Part shown: piece by piece, positions 18,928-27,674 of the stretch | Layout: every line of letters starts with the position of its first letter | Position numbering within the stretch: position 1 is the stretch's first letter | DNA from: Aliicoccus persicus_A | GTDB taxonomy: Bacteria; Bacillota; Bacilli; Staphylococcales; Salinicoccaceae | Length of the DNA stretch: 64,000 nt | Reading direction: 5' to 3' | Assembly (NCBI GenBank): GCA_020741755.1 | Contig: DYYI01000071.1 | Location: 41,090 to 105,089 of the forward strand | The notes under the pieces: generated by a model | Databases searched by the model: none | Told to the model about the DNA's origin: nothing | Seen by the model: only the letters and a program-made list of their open reading frames with translations | Translations under genes and position numbers: made by a program

Positions 18928-20070
18928 ATGAAAGAAGCAACTTATATATACGATGATGAAATTTTGAAATACAGATTCAATGACACACACCCTTTTAATC
19001 AAATGCGCGTTAAGATGACAACGGACTTATTGATGAGCGCACAATTTTTACAGAAACAAGACATCGTTAAACCACGCATTGCAACGGAAGCAGAACTCGA
19101 ACTCGTACACAGCAAATCATTCATCGATGCTGTGCGTAAAGCAGGTCACGGTGAATTGGATGAGAAAGAGGCATCAAAATTTGGACTCGGTACAAATGAT
19201 ACGCCGATTTTTGACAATATGCATGAACGGTCAAAATTGCTAGTCGGTGCGACCTTAACAGCAGTTGAAGCAGTGATGGAAGGAAACAGTAGAAAAGCAT
19301 TGAGCCTTGCTGGTGGTCTTCATCATGGATTTTCTGGTCGCTCAAGTGGATTTTGTATTTATAATGACACAGCAGTGGCCATTGAGTTCATTAGAAAAAA
19401 ATTTGGTAAAAAAGTGTTGTATATAGATACGGATGCACATCATGGAGACGGTACACAGTATATCTTTTATAGTAAGGATGATGTGATGACATATTCCGTG
19501 CACGAAACAGGCCGTTACTTATTCCCAGGGACGGGTCATATTACTGAACTCGGAGATGATATCGGCTACGGTTATTCTATCAATTTACCACTCGATGCTT
19601 ATACAGAGGATGACTCCTTCAAACATGTGTTTTCAACTAGTTTAGAGCGTGCAATTGAACGCTTTAAGCCCGATGTCATCTTCAGTCAAAACGGCGTAGA
19701 TAGTCATTTTAGAGATCCGATGACACATCTTAATTTAACGAGTGAAAGTTTTGAATACATTCCGAGGTTTGTGGACTCACTCGCTAAACGTTATACAGAT
19801 GGAAAATGGATTGCAGTTGGTGGTGGCGGTTATAACTTATGGGAAGTTGTCCCGAGAATGTGGGCACAAGTGTGGTTAGCGATGACTGGGGAAACTGCGC
19901 CACGTGGACAATTACCTAAAGAATTTATTGAAACATATAAATCAAAGTGCCCAAGTACATTTCCAATGCTTTGGGAAGACGCGCTTCATGACTATATTGA
20001 GATTCCGCGACGTACTGAGATTACGGAGAAAAATATTGCAACACTTGAGCGTTTAATGAATCATTTATAA
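18928..20070 (+). CDS. acuC: AcuC, histone deacetylase-like protein deacetylase
   Basis: 380 residues of the class I/II deacetylase fold. Zinc and catalytic motifs: GGLHHG, IDTDAHHGDGTQ and the Asp in FSQNGVDSH; GGGGYN near 290 is the conserved substrate-channel loop. It removes the acetyl group that AcuA puts on acetyl-CoA synthetase. ATG 3 bp after the acuB stop; the ribosome binding site GGAG lies within the end of acuB. The operon ends at a strong hairpin shared with ccpA. Confidence 0.96.
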   Translation: MKEATYIYDDEILKYRFNDTHPFNQMRVKMTTDLLMSAQFLQKQDIVKPRIATEAELELVHSKSFIDAVRKAGHGELDEKEASKFGLGTNDTPIFDNMHERSKLLVGATLTAVEAVMEGNSRKALSLAGGLHHGFSGRSSGFCIYNDTAVAIEFIRKKFGKKVLYIDTDAHHGDGTQYIFYSKDDVMTYSVHETGRYLFPGTGHITELGDDIGYGYSINLPLDAYTEDDSFKHVFSTSLERAIERFKPDVIFSQNGVDSHFRDPMTHLNLTSESFEYIPRFVDSLAKRYTDGKWIAVGGGGYNLWEVVPRMWAQVWLAMTGETAPRGQLPKEFIETYKSKCPSTFPMLWEDALHDYIEIPRRTEITEKNIATLERLMNHL

Positions 20071-20085
20071 CAAGTATATATTCAT

Positions 20086-20126
20086 AAAAAAATGATGTTT
20101 TCTGATTTCAGAAAACATCATTTTTT
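20086..20126. terminator. Bidirectional terminator between acuC and ccpA
   Basis: A perfect 19-bp stem (about 20087-20105 with 20108-20126) and a two-base loop, with A-rich left arm and T-rich right arm, so it works in both directions. Confidence 0.95.
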
Positions 20127-20130
20127 GTTT

Positions 20131-21123
20131 CTATTTTTTTGTTGAACCACGGTAATCTATGTAGTGTGGTAGAATCACATCTGGGTGACTGACCGCTTCA
20201 CCCTTCATGTATTTCGTCAATAGGCGCATCCCTACTGCTCCGATGTCATACAATGGTGTACGCACACTGGATAGTGTTGGACGTGACATATGTACAAGTC
20301 GTGTATTTGCACAGCTCAATACTTCCATATCTTCTGGCACATTTTTGCCATCATCTTGAGCGGCATGAATGATTCCGATTGCAATTGCATCATTCATTGA
20401 TATGACGATATCCAAATCTTTTTCTTTAAGAATTTTATAGATTTCAGGTGCTTCGTCATATTTACTAAAACCATCGATCACCCATTCATCTTTAAATTCT
20501 AAATTATTTCGTTCAAATGATCGACGTATACCACGTTCGAAATGATACATTAGTTGTTCTGAATAATAGCCTTTAACAAATGCACATTTCTTATGACCCT
20601 TATCAATGAAGTCTTGAATGACAGTATCCATTGCAGCTTCAACATCGATATTAACACTCGCAAACTTATCATCATGTTCACTCGTACCACAAAGTACTAC
20701 TGGTATCGATGTATTTTCAATATCTTTTAATGTGTCTTCATTCAAAATTCCACCGAGATATATAATACCGTCAACCTGTTTACTCATGAAGTTGAACAAA
20801 GCATCGCGTTCTGCTTCAGGATTGAAATCTGTATTCGTAATAATTGTTTGGTATTGATACATCTCTGCCACATCATCTAAGCCACGCACGAGTGCTGAAT
20901 AATACAAACTCGAGATGTCCGGAATGATGACGCCGACTGTTGTCGTTCTCTTACTTGCTAATCCTCGTGCAACTGCATTCGGACGATAATTTAATCGATC
21001 GATAACTTCTTGTACACGTTTACGTGTTTCTGGCTTTACGTTCGGGTTACCATTTAACACACGCGAAACTGTAGCCATCGATACTTTTGCTTCTTTTGCT
21101 ACATCATATATAGTAACAGTCAT
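20131..21123 (-). CDS. ccpA: Catabolite control protein A
   Basis: 330 residues, LacI/GalR family. N-terminal helix-turn-helix TIYDVAKEAKVSMATVSRVLNG with hinge helix RPNAVARGLASK, then a periplasmic-binding-protein-like core. Position next to acuC is conserved in Bacillus and Staphylococcus, which together with sequence (TVGVIIPDISSLYYSALVRG, EDMEVLSCANTRLVHMSRPTLSSV) supports CcpA rather than another LacI member. With HPr-Ser-P it binds cre sites to repress or activate carbon genes; acsA, acuABC and pckA in this window are typical CcpA targets in relatives, although no clear cre site was seen. Confidence 0.95.
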   Translation of the reverse strand: MTVTIYDVAKEAKVSMATVSRVLNGNPNVKPETRKRVQEVIDRLNYRPNAVARGLASKRTTTVGVIIPDISSLYYSALVRGLDDVAEMYQYQTIITNTDFNPEAERDALFNFMSKQVDGIIYLGGILNEDTLKDIENTSIPVVLCGTSEHDDKFASVNIDVEAAMDTVIQDFIDKGHKKCAFVKGYYSEQLMYHFERGIRRSFERNNLEFKDEWVIDGFSKYDEAPEIYKILKEKDLDIVISMNDAIAIGIIHAAQDDGKNVPEDMEVLSCANTRLVHMSRPTLSSVRTPLYDIGAVGMRLLTKYMKGEAVSHPDVILPHYIDYRGSTKK

Positions 21124-21192
21124 GTTACACCTCGATTCTCAATGAAATCCTTTTCATTACTAATAATAGCATGCTTTTACAAATTAAAAAAC

Positions 21193-21238
21193 ATCAATAT
21201 AAAAGATGTGACGAATGTTCTGCATCTTCTATATTGAT
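21193..21238 (-). terminator. Terminator of the DUF948 operon
   Basis: ATCAATATAAAAGATG (21193-21208) pairs with CATCTTCTATATTGAT (21223-21238) with one mismatch; on the minus strand it is followed by GTTTTTTAATTT. Confidence 0.85.
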
Positions 21239-21245
21239 ATTGTTT

Positions 21246-21656
21246 TTAGTTATGCTTCGAGACATCGACCACACGATTGTTACGTGTGGATACGTCTGGC
21301 AACACTTGTTCTGATTGATTTGTTTCTACTTCTTCATCTTCAAAGTTCTCATCTTCTGTTGTTAACGCTTCTTCTTTTGTTTCAGTCGCCACTTTAACAG
21401 GTGTATCAATATCAACATCCGTCTGTACAGCATCCGGTGTATCAATCGTACTTTCTGCTAACCTAAGCGGTGGTTCTGGAAGTGTTTTATCTTCTTGGTT
21501 CTTCTTGGTTAAGAAAAATAATGCGATAAATACGCCAACCATAGCACCAAGTATAATACTGATTGTGAGATCTCTTGAAGAAGTTGAAACTTCATTCTCA
21601 CCATTGACTTCCACCAAACTTCTATCCTTTTGAATGGCTGGGAGATTGTCAGTCAT
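21246..21656 (-). CDS. Acidic single-pass membrane protein, unknown function (YtxH position)
   Basis: 136 residues. One membrane helix at about 30-52 (LTISIILGAMVGVFIALFFL) is followed by a strongly acidic, Thr/Asp/Glu-rich tail of about 80 residues ending NNRVVDVSKHN. No enzyme motif. It follows the DUF948 gene by about 30 bp and is followed by a terminator, matching the position of ytxH after ytxG in B. subtilis; sequence resemblance to YtxH is limited to the membrane anchor. A GTG at 21659 is possible, but the ATG at 21656 has better spacing from GGGGATG. Confidence 0.7.
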   Translation of the reverse strand: MTDNLPAIQKDRSLVEVNGENEVSTSSRDLTISIILGAMVGVFIALFFLTKKNQEDKTLPEPPLRLAESTIDTPDAVQTDVDIDTPVKVATETKEEALTTEDENFEDEEVETNQSEQVLPDVSTRNNRVVDVSKHN

Positions 21657-21690
21657 CACGTCATCCCCTATTCTATAATGATGTAACTAT

Positions 21691-22152
21691 TTATTTTTCA
21701 TCATTGTTATTCTGGCTTGCATAAGCTTTTTGTCTATCTTGACGAATTTTCCACTTATCAAACAATTCCATTGCAACGTTAGACCATTGAACCACTTGTG
21801 AAATCTGATCTTCGTTTTGTGAAATATTTGTCGTGATAGAATGCGTTACTTTTTCAACAGAACTGTTTAAGTTATTCACTGTGCTACCGATGCCACTTAC
21901 AGCTTCAACAACACCGTTTAACTTCTCAGATTTACCTTGGAAATCTTCCGCCAAACGATTCGTCTTGTGTAACAGATCCGTCGTTTCACGCGTGATACCT
22001 TGTACCTGTCCTTCCACACCGTTTAATGTTTTTGCGATGTGATCTAAATTTTTCTTAACTGATAGAAGTAGCATCACTAATCCCACACATAAAATGAGGA
22101 AAGCAAGTGCAGCTACACCAGCTGAAATGTATAAAATAATTTCCCAATCCAT
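21691..22152 (-). CDS. DUF948 membrane protein (YtxG-like)
   Basis: 153 residues. N-terminal membrane helix (about 5-28) then a long amphipathic coiled-coil region (residues 35-115) with repeated VNNLNSSVEKV-type heptads, the DUF948 signature. Looks like a methyl-accepting-chemotaxis-type coiled coil without signalling tip. In B. subtilis the ytxGHJ operon is a general stress (sigma-B) operon; a sigma-B-like promoter lies upstream here. AGGAGGT is seven bases before ATG. Function unknown; probably a membrane-tethered structural or stress protein. Confidence 0.88.
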   Translation of the reverse strand: MDWEIILYISAGVAALAFLILCVGLVMLLLSVKKNLDHIAKTLNGVEGQVQGITRETTDLLHKTNRLAEDFQGKSEKLNGVVEAVSGIGSTVNNLNSSVEKVTHSITTNISQNEDQISQVVQWSNVAMELFDKWKIRQDRQKAYASQNNNDEK

Positions 22153-22181
22153 AATAATACCTCCATATTTTTATTTAAATT

Positions 22182-22206
22182 ATATCCTAAATTTCAATAT
22201 TTAAAC
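22182..22206 (-). promoter_or_regulatory. Sigma-B-like promoter of the DUF948 operon
   Basis: Minus strand: GTTTAA (22201-22206), 13-base spacer, GGATAT (22182-22187), against the sigma-B consensus GTTTAA-N12-14-GGGTAT (one mismatch). A TATAAT overlaps its 3' side, so sigma-A use is also possible. Confidence 0.5.
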
Positions 22207-22218
22207 TTAGTTGAAAAA

Positions 22219-23517
22219 TTAAATCACACTTTCAGTAAAAGCTTTTTCATATTTCTGGATATCGCCTGCACCCATGAAGATAATGACAGCATCTTTATAC
22301 TGATGTAATTTCGACATATCATCCTCTTTTAAGAGCTGAGCGTTTTTCGTAATCTTCACGAGATCCTCGCTCGTTAACATGCCACCTTCTTCGCGTGCTG
22401 ATCCAAATATGTCTAAAATATACACATCGTCTGACTCTGCGAGTGCCTCTGCAAATTCTTTTAAAAATGCTTCGGTTCTAGAGAATGTATGCGGTTGAAA
22501 CACAGATACAATGTGCTTATCCGGATATTTTTTTCGGGCTGTTTCCAGCGTTGCTTTGATTTCAGTCGGGTGATGTGCATAGTCATCGACTAAAACAAGA
22601 TCATCCACATGTGTTTCAGTGAAGCGACGTTTAACGCCTTTATATGTCATAAACGCAGCCTTTGTATTTTCTACATTTAAGTCTTCCAAATAACACACCG
22701 TAATCACCGCCAGGGCATTAAGTACATGGTGGTCACCAAACAGTGGAATTGTAAATGTTTCATAAAACTCACCTTTAATATGGACGTCGAATACAGTCCC
22801 TTCTGTCGTGACTGATACATTTGATGCAACGACGTCAAACCGTTCATCAAAGCCGTATAACCATACATCCTGTGAAAGATTCATCGCTTCTACGTGTGCA
22901 TCTCCACCATAGGCGACGACAGTCTTCGATTGATTTGCCATCTGAGTGAATGCATCGATGACATCTTGTAAATCTTTAAAATAATCTGGGTGATCAAAAT
23001 CAATATTCGTAATGATTGCATAATCTGGGTGGTAACTTAAAAAGTGACGCTTATATTCACATGACTCATAGACAAAGTGTGTGCTTAAATCAACACCCAC
23101 ACCAGTGCCGTCACCAATTAAATATGTCGTCTTACTATTGCCATTCATCACATGTGACAACAGGCCTGTCGTCGATGTTTTACCGTGGGCACCACTGACT
23201 CCGATGGACACATATTCTTTCATAAATTCCGCTAAAAACTTATGGTATCGAATGACTTCGAGGTTCAGTTCACGCGCGCGTTTTATCTCCATGTGTTCAT
23301 CGTTAAAAGCATTGCCTGCAATGTAAACATAGCCTTCTTTTATATTTTCAGCATCAAAGGGGAGAATCGTAATGTTCTTCTCACGCAATTGGAATTCTGT
23401 GAAAACGACACTTTCAATATCTGAACCTTGTACTTCATGTCCAAGTCCATGTAATATTTGTGCAAGTGCGCTCATTCCAGCCCCTTTTATACCGATAAAA
23501 TGAAATTTCTTTTTCAT
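22219..23517 (-). CDS. murC: UDP-N-acetylmuramate-L-alanine ligase
   Basis: 432 residues; adds the first amino acid of the peptidoglycan stem peptide. N-terminal Rossmann glycine loop GIKGAGM (residues 9-15), ATP loop GAHGKTST at 109-116, central ITNIDFDHPDYF and C-terminal DDYAHHPTEIKATL and VFQPHTFSRT motifs, all diagnostic of MurC. Full length relative to staphylococcal MurC (437). It follows the SftA-like gene by 15 bp and may share its transcript, as in Staphylococcus and Bacillus. Confidence 0.98.
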   Translation of the reverse strand: MKKKFHFIGIKGAGMSALAQILHGLGHEVQGSDIESVVFTEFQLREKNITILPFDAENIKEGYVYIAGNAFNDEHMEIKRARELNLEVIRYHKFLAEFMKEYVSIGVSGAHGKTSTTGLLSHVMNGNSKTTYLIGDGTGVGVDLSTHFVYESCEYKRHFLSYHPDYAIITNIDFDHPDYFKDLQDVIDAFTQMANQSKTVVAYGGDAHVEAMNLSQDVWLYGFDERFDVVASNVSVTTEGTVFDVHIKGEFYETFTIPLFGDHHVLNALAVITVCYLEDLNVENTKAAFMTYKGVKRRFTETHVDDLVLVDDYAHHPTEIKATLETARKKYPDKHIVSVFQPHTFSRTEAFLKEFAEALAESDDVYILDIFGSAREEGGMLTSEDLVKITKNAQLLKEDDMSKLHQYKDAVIIFMGAGDIQKYEKAFTESVI

Positions 23518-23532
23518 TTCTTTCCACCATCT

Positions 23533-25251
23533 TTATGTCAGATTTGCTTCTTTAATATGCGTGATTACGTCTTTAAGTGTGCTCTGTGTTACCGTACCAA
23601 GCGTTATGCGTGTCGGTTTAGATGTTGTTGGTAACTGTATCAAACAATCCGCGTAATATTGTGATAACCCTTCTGCACCATTCATGATCCGATGTTGTGG
23701 ATCTAAAAATGTAATACGTGTTTGCATCAATCTAAGTAGTTCAAAACGTAAATCATAAGAAATATCTGATTGTTTCACGATGCAATGAATACCGTATGCC
23801 TTACCCTTTTGTAACAACTGTTGTAGTGCACTGTACGCATATTTATTTTTTTCTTTTAAAATTGTATGTAAGTCATCGATGACAACAACGATGATACTTT
23901 TTCTTAGATGCGGGCTCAATCGTTGATTTAGACTTTGAATGTTGCGAACATGCACACGCCTAAACTGATTTTGTCGCTCAATGAGCTCGGCTAATATAGA
24001 ATCAAACGCGTCATCATCAGTGATTTCTTTATGTGTATCAAATGAATATGGTAAATCCACATATTGTTGATAACGTCTTTTTTCAGTGATAAAATGCGTT
24101 TGCACTTCAAGTGGTGTGTGGTTCATCATCAATGATAATAAAATACTATTTATGATTAACTTCGTTGAATCGACACGACCCCCATAGATTAACATATGGC
24201 CAGCTTTTGTCAGTTGGAAGGAGCACATCTTATCTTCAATTGTTTTACCAATTGCGACTTTAAAGTCATTTTTTCTCATCTTCAAACTACTCGTATTGAA
24301 CAAAGTACTGAATGTAATGATGTTCTTTTTTGTCAATGGAACTTCTAGATTGATAATACCTGAGTTTAAGTTCTCTGTCGTAATTCGAACATGCATGTCC
24401 TCTAGATATGGTTTCAATAATGTCTGTAATTGATTGAGTTGACCGATTCTTAAATTTACTTTTACCTTTAACTTATAACTTCCAAACATACCATTTGAAA
24501 CATAATTCAATATATCTATCGGAATATTGATATGATTAAAGGCATTGATAATACGCTCTGTTATTTTAGGGTCCTCAAGATCATAATTCGTGTTTTGGGG
24601 CGCGCCTAATAAGTAGAGCGATGGGTATGAAAAACGTGGTCCAACGCGCTTTTTTTCAGACGTTGTTTGCTTTTTTTGGACTGGCTTTTGTACATCTGAT
24701 TTTGAAGTCTTTTGTTCGTTAGAAACATTGATTGGGCTGAGTGGTGTAATTAAGCTGAGTTGCTCTGTCCCTTTCGTATGCTTACCTTTTTCGGTATCTA
24801 AAAACACTGCAGATGTTGGACTCGATGCCAAGCGTTGATTATGGAGCAGACGCAGCCTTTCCTTTACTGCTTGTTTCTTTTTTTCTTTGCGCACACGTTC
24901 TCTTTTAATCTCTTCAACGATTGAAGAGCGATAGCCACCATCTCTTGGTGGCTGATTTGTTAATTCTGCGGGTGTTCTGTTTGGTTTTTTCGTACCATGA
25001 ATTGCTGAAGGAATATCGCGGGCTTTTCGAATGGTATAACTCGAAGACTTATTTTCAACATAAGTCTGTTTTGTTGACTTACGATTTTCACGCTGCATTA
25101 AGCGACCCGTACTCTCACTTTGTGATTGCGCATCACTTGGTGTCAAATTCGGATCTGCTTTTAATTTTTCATAATCAAATACAGTCTGTGACTTATCTGT
25201 TTTCTTACTGTACATCTCTTCAGATGTACGTGGTCTTCTCTGTCTACTCAT
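23533..25251 (-). CDS. Degenerate FtsK/SftA-like protein lacking a Walker A motif
   Basis: 572 residues, far shorter than SftA/YtpS (about 950 or more). Residues 1-205 are a basic, low-complexity, probably disordered region. From about 208 (YPSLYLLGAP) it follows the FtsK/SpoIIIE motor fold: alpha-like domain 225-305, beta domain 325-570. At the P-loop, where functional motors have GATGSGKS, it has GGRVDSTK (357-364), so the catalytic Lys is replaced by Thr. Walker B is IIVVVIDDLH (453-462), with Asp in place of Glu. The C-terminal gamma domain that reads KOPS is absent; the protein stops right after the motor core. It keeps the syntenic place of sftA between ytpR and murC. The frame is intact, so it is a candidate pseudo-ATPase rather than a broken gene. 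Confidence 0.8.
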   Translation of the reverse strand: MSRQRRPRTSEEMYSKKTDKSQTVFDYEKLKADPNLTPSDAQSQSESTGRLMQRENRKSTKQTYVENKSSSYTIRKARDIPSAIHGTKKPNRTPAELTNQPPRDGGYRSSIVEEIKRERVRKEKKKQAVKERLRLLHNQRLASSPTSAVFLDTEKGKHTKGTEQLSLITPLSPINVSNEQKTSKSDVQKPVQKKQTTSEKKRVGPRFSYPSLYLLGAPQNTNYDLEDPKITERIINAFNHINIPIDILNYVSNGMFGSYKLKVKVNLRIGQLNQLQTLLKPYLEDMHVRITTENLNSGIINLEVPLTKKNIITFSTLFNTSSLKMRKNDFKVAIGKTIEDKMCSFQLTKAGHMLIYGGRVDSTKLIINSILLSLMMNHTPLEVQTHFITEKRRYQQYVDLPYSFDTHKEITDDDAFDSILAELIERQNQFRRVHVRNIQSLNQRLSPHLRKSIIVVVIDDLHTILKEKNKYAYSALQQLLQKGKAYGIHCIVKQSDISYDLRFELLRLMQTRITFLDPQHRIMNGAEGLSQYYADCLIQLPTTSKPTRITLGTVTQSTLKDVITHIKEANLT

Positions 25252-25265
25252 TCTTTTACCCCCCG

Positions 25266-25850
25266 TTACAAGTTAAATTCGTCTCCAACTTTTCCATCAT
25301 CCAAAACGTAAATACCTTTTGCACCACTGTGAGGTAATCCTAATTCTTTTTTTGAACATATCATACCATTTGACGCGACACCGCGTAACTCTGACGGTTT
25401 AATATATAAACCATCTGGCATAAATGCACCGACTTTTGCAACAACAACTTTTTGATTTTTATCGACGTTTGGTGCACCACAAACGATTTGTAGCACTTCT
25501 GTCCCTACATCTACTTTTGTCACTTGTAAGTGATCTGAATCTGGATGCGGCTCAATTTCATCCACATGACCAATGACAAATTTATGGGTAAGATCTGGAG
25601 AAATTTCTTCAATACCATGTTTGTCAAGCAGGTTATTTATCGTGTTTACTGTTTGCTCATCCGCTCGTATATGTTCAAATGAATCAATTCCGAGTGACTG
25701 ATGTGCATTAAAAATATTTAATCCGACAATCTCATCATTTTCTTTAATCACTGTTATATTCTCATGATTTTCGTAAACAGGATGATCCGATGGTTTTAAT
25801 GTCACAAACAAACAATCATTGTCCATATATTCGTTAAATGTTAACTTCAT
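25266..25850 (-). CDS. ytpR: YtpR family tRNA-binding domain protein
   Basis: 194 residues: N-terminal DUF4479-type domain (1-85) and C-terminal EMAP-II/Tyr-type OB-fold tRNA-binding domain (about 88-190; KFVIGHVDEIEPHPDSDHL, IVCGAPNV, GMICSKKELGL), as in the beta subunit of PheRS. It probably binds tRNA, but no reaction is assigned. It begins directly after the ytpQ stop, the same order as in B. subtilis (ytpQ-ytpR-ytpS), so they form an operon. Confidence 0.93.
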   Translation of the reverse strand: MKLTFNEYMDNDCLFVTLKPSDHPVYENHENITVIKENDEIVGLNIFNAHQSLGIDSFEHIRADEQTVNTINNLLDKHGIEEISPDLTHKFVIGHVDEIEPHPDSDHLQVTKVDVGTEVLQIVCGAPNVDKNQKVVVAKVGAFMPDGLYIKPSELRGVASNGMICSKKELGLPHSGAKGIYVLDDGKVGDEFNL

Positions 25851-26660
25851 TTACTTATCCTTCTTTTTGTTATGTTTTTGTTTTCCTAATATAAACACCG
25901 GTTGAAGGCGTTTGTCTTGATAACTAAATGTCAGGGATGTAATCGGTGTCAATCCTTCTGCGAAGTATTGCATCATCATCTGAGCCATGACATCATAACC
26001 GACAGAATTTCTCACATCTACGATAATTAATACATCTTGGTGAGGTAACCCAACAAGCATCTCACCTTCTATTCTATCATGAAAATCATTTAAGAATTCT
26101 TCATTTAAAATTCGTGTTGCATCATAACCATCATTGTGATTGATAAAGTAAAAAACATTCTCTTGAATCACCTGCTGATTTTTAATTTCGATTGGTAACT
26201 GTTTGAGCTCTCGCTCCGCAATTACTTTCATTTCACCAACTGATAAGTTCATCGTTTTAAGCAACGCTTCATCAATCAGACGATAGCTGTTATCAAAATC
26301 GACCGCATAGTAAATGTTTGTCTCTGCCGTATGTTCATCATAGACAAACGCATCACCCTTTTTCGTTTCCTTGAAAAAACTCGTCGAACGAACGACGGGC
26401 AAAATCTTTGCATTTTGTTCGATTGTTTCTTTACCCATGCGCGTCAGTGATTCATCTAAATAATAGACGATTTCATCGAGCAATGACTCGTCCTTGCTCG
26501 ATTTTGTCAGTAATTTGTTCAAATCAACTGAAACGCCTTGTTTATTATCAAGGCGCTCAATTCGTAATGATTCAGCTTCACGGTCAAATTTGTATTCAAA
26601 ATCATCACGCGTTTCATTTAAGCGTTCAATAATTTTATCTCTCAGTTGAAAAACATTCAT
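25851..26660 (-). CDS. ytpQ: DUF1444 family protein (YtpQ)
   Basis: 269 residues, soluble, no known catalytic motif. Family blocks such as NVFQLRDKIIERL at the N-terminus and DVRNSVGYDVMAQMMMQYFAEGLTPITSLTF in the C-terminal third identify DUF1444. Function is unknown. The stop codon touches the ytpR start; ribosome binding site upstream of ATG is within the short gap after the PTS-IIC-like gene (15 bp), so all three are probably one transcript. Confidence 0.9.
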   Translation of the reverse strand: MNVFQLRDKIIERLNETRDDFEYKFDREAESLRIERLDNKQGVSVDLNKLLTKSSKDESLLDEIVYYLDESLTRMGKETIEQNAKILPVVRSTSFFKETKKGDAFVYDEHTAETNIYYAVDFDNSYRLIDEALLKTMNLSVGEMKVIAERELKQLPIEIKNQQVIQENVFYFINHNDGYDATRILNEEFLNDFHDRIEGEMLVGLPHQDVLIIVDVRNSVGYDVMAQMMMQYFAEGLTPITSLTFSYQDKRLQPVFILGKQKHNKKKDK

Positions 26661-26675
26661 TTTGAAACCCCCACA

Positions 26676-27668
26676 CTACTTTTCTCCAATACGTAACTTT
26701 TGATCACCTGGCTTGATTAAAGACAAGCGTGTCATCACATAATAGAATAACAAAGTAACGACCGCTGGCAAAACAATCTGGAATATGAGGATAAGCATAA
26801 ACACTTCAAAATTTGCTCCCATCGTTTCAATGGTCATAATTTGGCCGACAAAACCACTCGTCCCCATACCTGCACCTGCTGCATTCGTTTCCATCGGGAA
26901 AAACACGGTCATGATCGGTGCGATAACCGCACTCGCTAACACAGGTGGTACGATGATGAATGGATTCAATATGATGTTCGGAACGAGTAACATTGACGTT
27001 CCAACACCGATTGAAATGAGCCCAGAGAATCCATTGTCCTTATATGCTGTAACTGCTAGCCCAACCATATGACAACAACAGCCGATGAGTGCAGCACCTG
27101 CTGCAATACCGCTAATATCTAACATCAGTGCTAATGCTGCGCTGGATAGCGGTGCTGTCAAGACGATACCGAAGACCACGGCAACGAGCATCCCCATTAT
27201 GAATGGTTGTTGTTCAGTCGCATACATGATGAATTGACCGATACTTGTCATAAAATCACCGATTACAGGGCCTATCAGTTTTCCGACAAAATATCCGATA
27301 ATAATTGTTAAAAACGGCGTCAAAATAATATCTAACTTCGTTCTTGAGGCATAAAGTCGAGCAATTTCAATCGTTATGACAGATGCAACGAAACTTCCTG
27401 CAACACCACCGAGATCATATGCTGCGTGACTGATAACTAAGACAGAAAAAAGCACCAAAGGCGGTGCTTTTAATCCATAGGCGATGGCAGCACCAATCGC
27501 TGCCCCCGTTAATGCCATGGTAAAATTACCGATATCTACTAATCCGGATAAGCCCTCTACATATGTACCTAAAGTTCTAATAATTAATCCGATGATTAAC
27601 GATGAAAATAAACCGAGCGCCATAAAACTCATGCCATCTATAAACCAACGATGCAACCATTTTTTCAT
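26676..27668 (-). CDS. PTS EIIC-like membrane permease (PTS_EIIC_2 family)
   Basis: 330 residues with about ten membrane helices, small-residue rich (GAAIGAAIAYGL, TNAAGAGMGTSGFVGQI). Features match the PTS_EIIC_2 family, membrane proteins related to sugar PTS transporters but usually without EIIA/EIIB partners, and none are encoded here. Substrate unknown; the residue pattern NxxGAGMGTSGFVGQ may line the transport site. Placed between the M42 aminopeptidase gene (6 bp away) and ytpQ, likely co-transcribed. Confidence 0.8.
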   Translation of the reverse strand: MKKWLHRWFIDGMSFMALGLFSSLIIGLIIRTLGTYVEGLSGLVDIGNFTMALTGAAIGAAIAYGLKAPPLVLFSVLVISHAAYDLGGVAGSFVASVITIEIARLYASRTKLDIILTPFLTIIIGYFVGKLIGPVIGDFMTSIGQFIMYATEQQPFIMGMLVAVVFGIVLTAPLSSAALALMLDISGIAAGAALIGCCCHMVGLAVTAYKDNGFSGLISIGVGTSMLLVPNIILNPFIIVPPVLASAVIAPIMTVFFPMETNAAGAGMGTSGFVGQIMTIETMGANFEVFMLILIFQIVLPAVVTLLFYYVMTRLSLIKPGDQKLRIGEK

Positions 27669-27674
27669 CTATTC

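Noticed and set aside
24921..25337. 138-residue plus-strand frame across the sftA-like/ytpR junction
   Set aside because: Composition (runs of Phe, Ser, Tyr, Val) is that of the antisense of a coding region, and it overlaps two well-supported genes.
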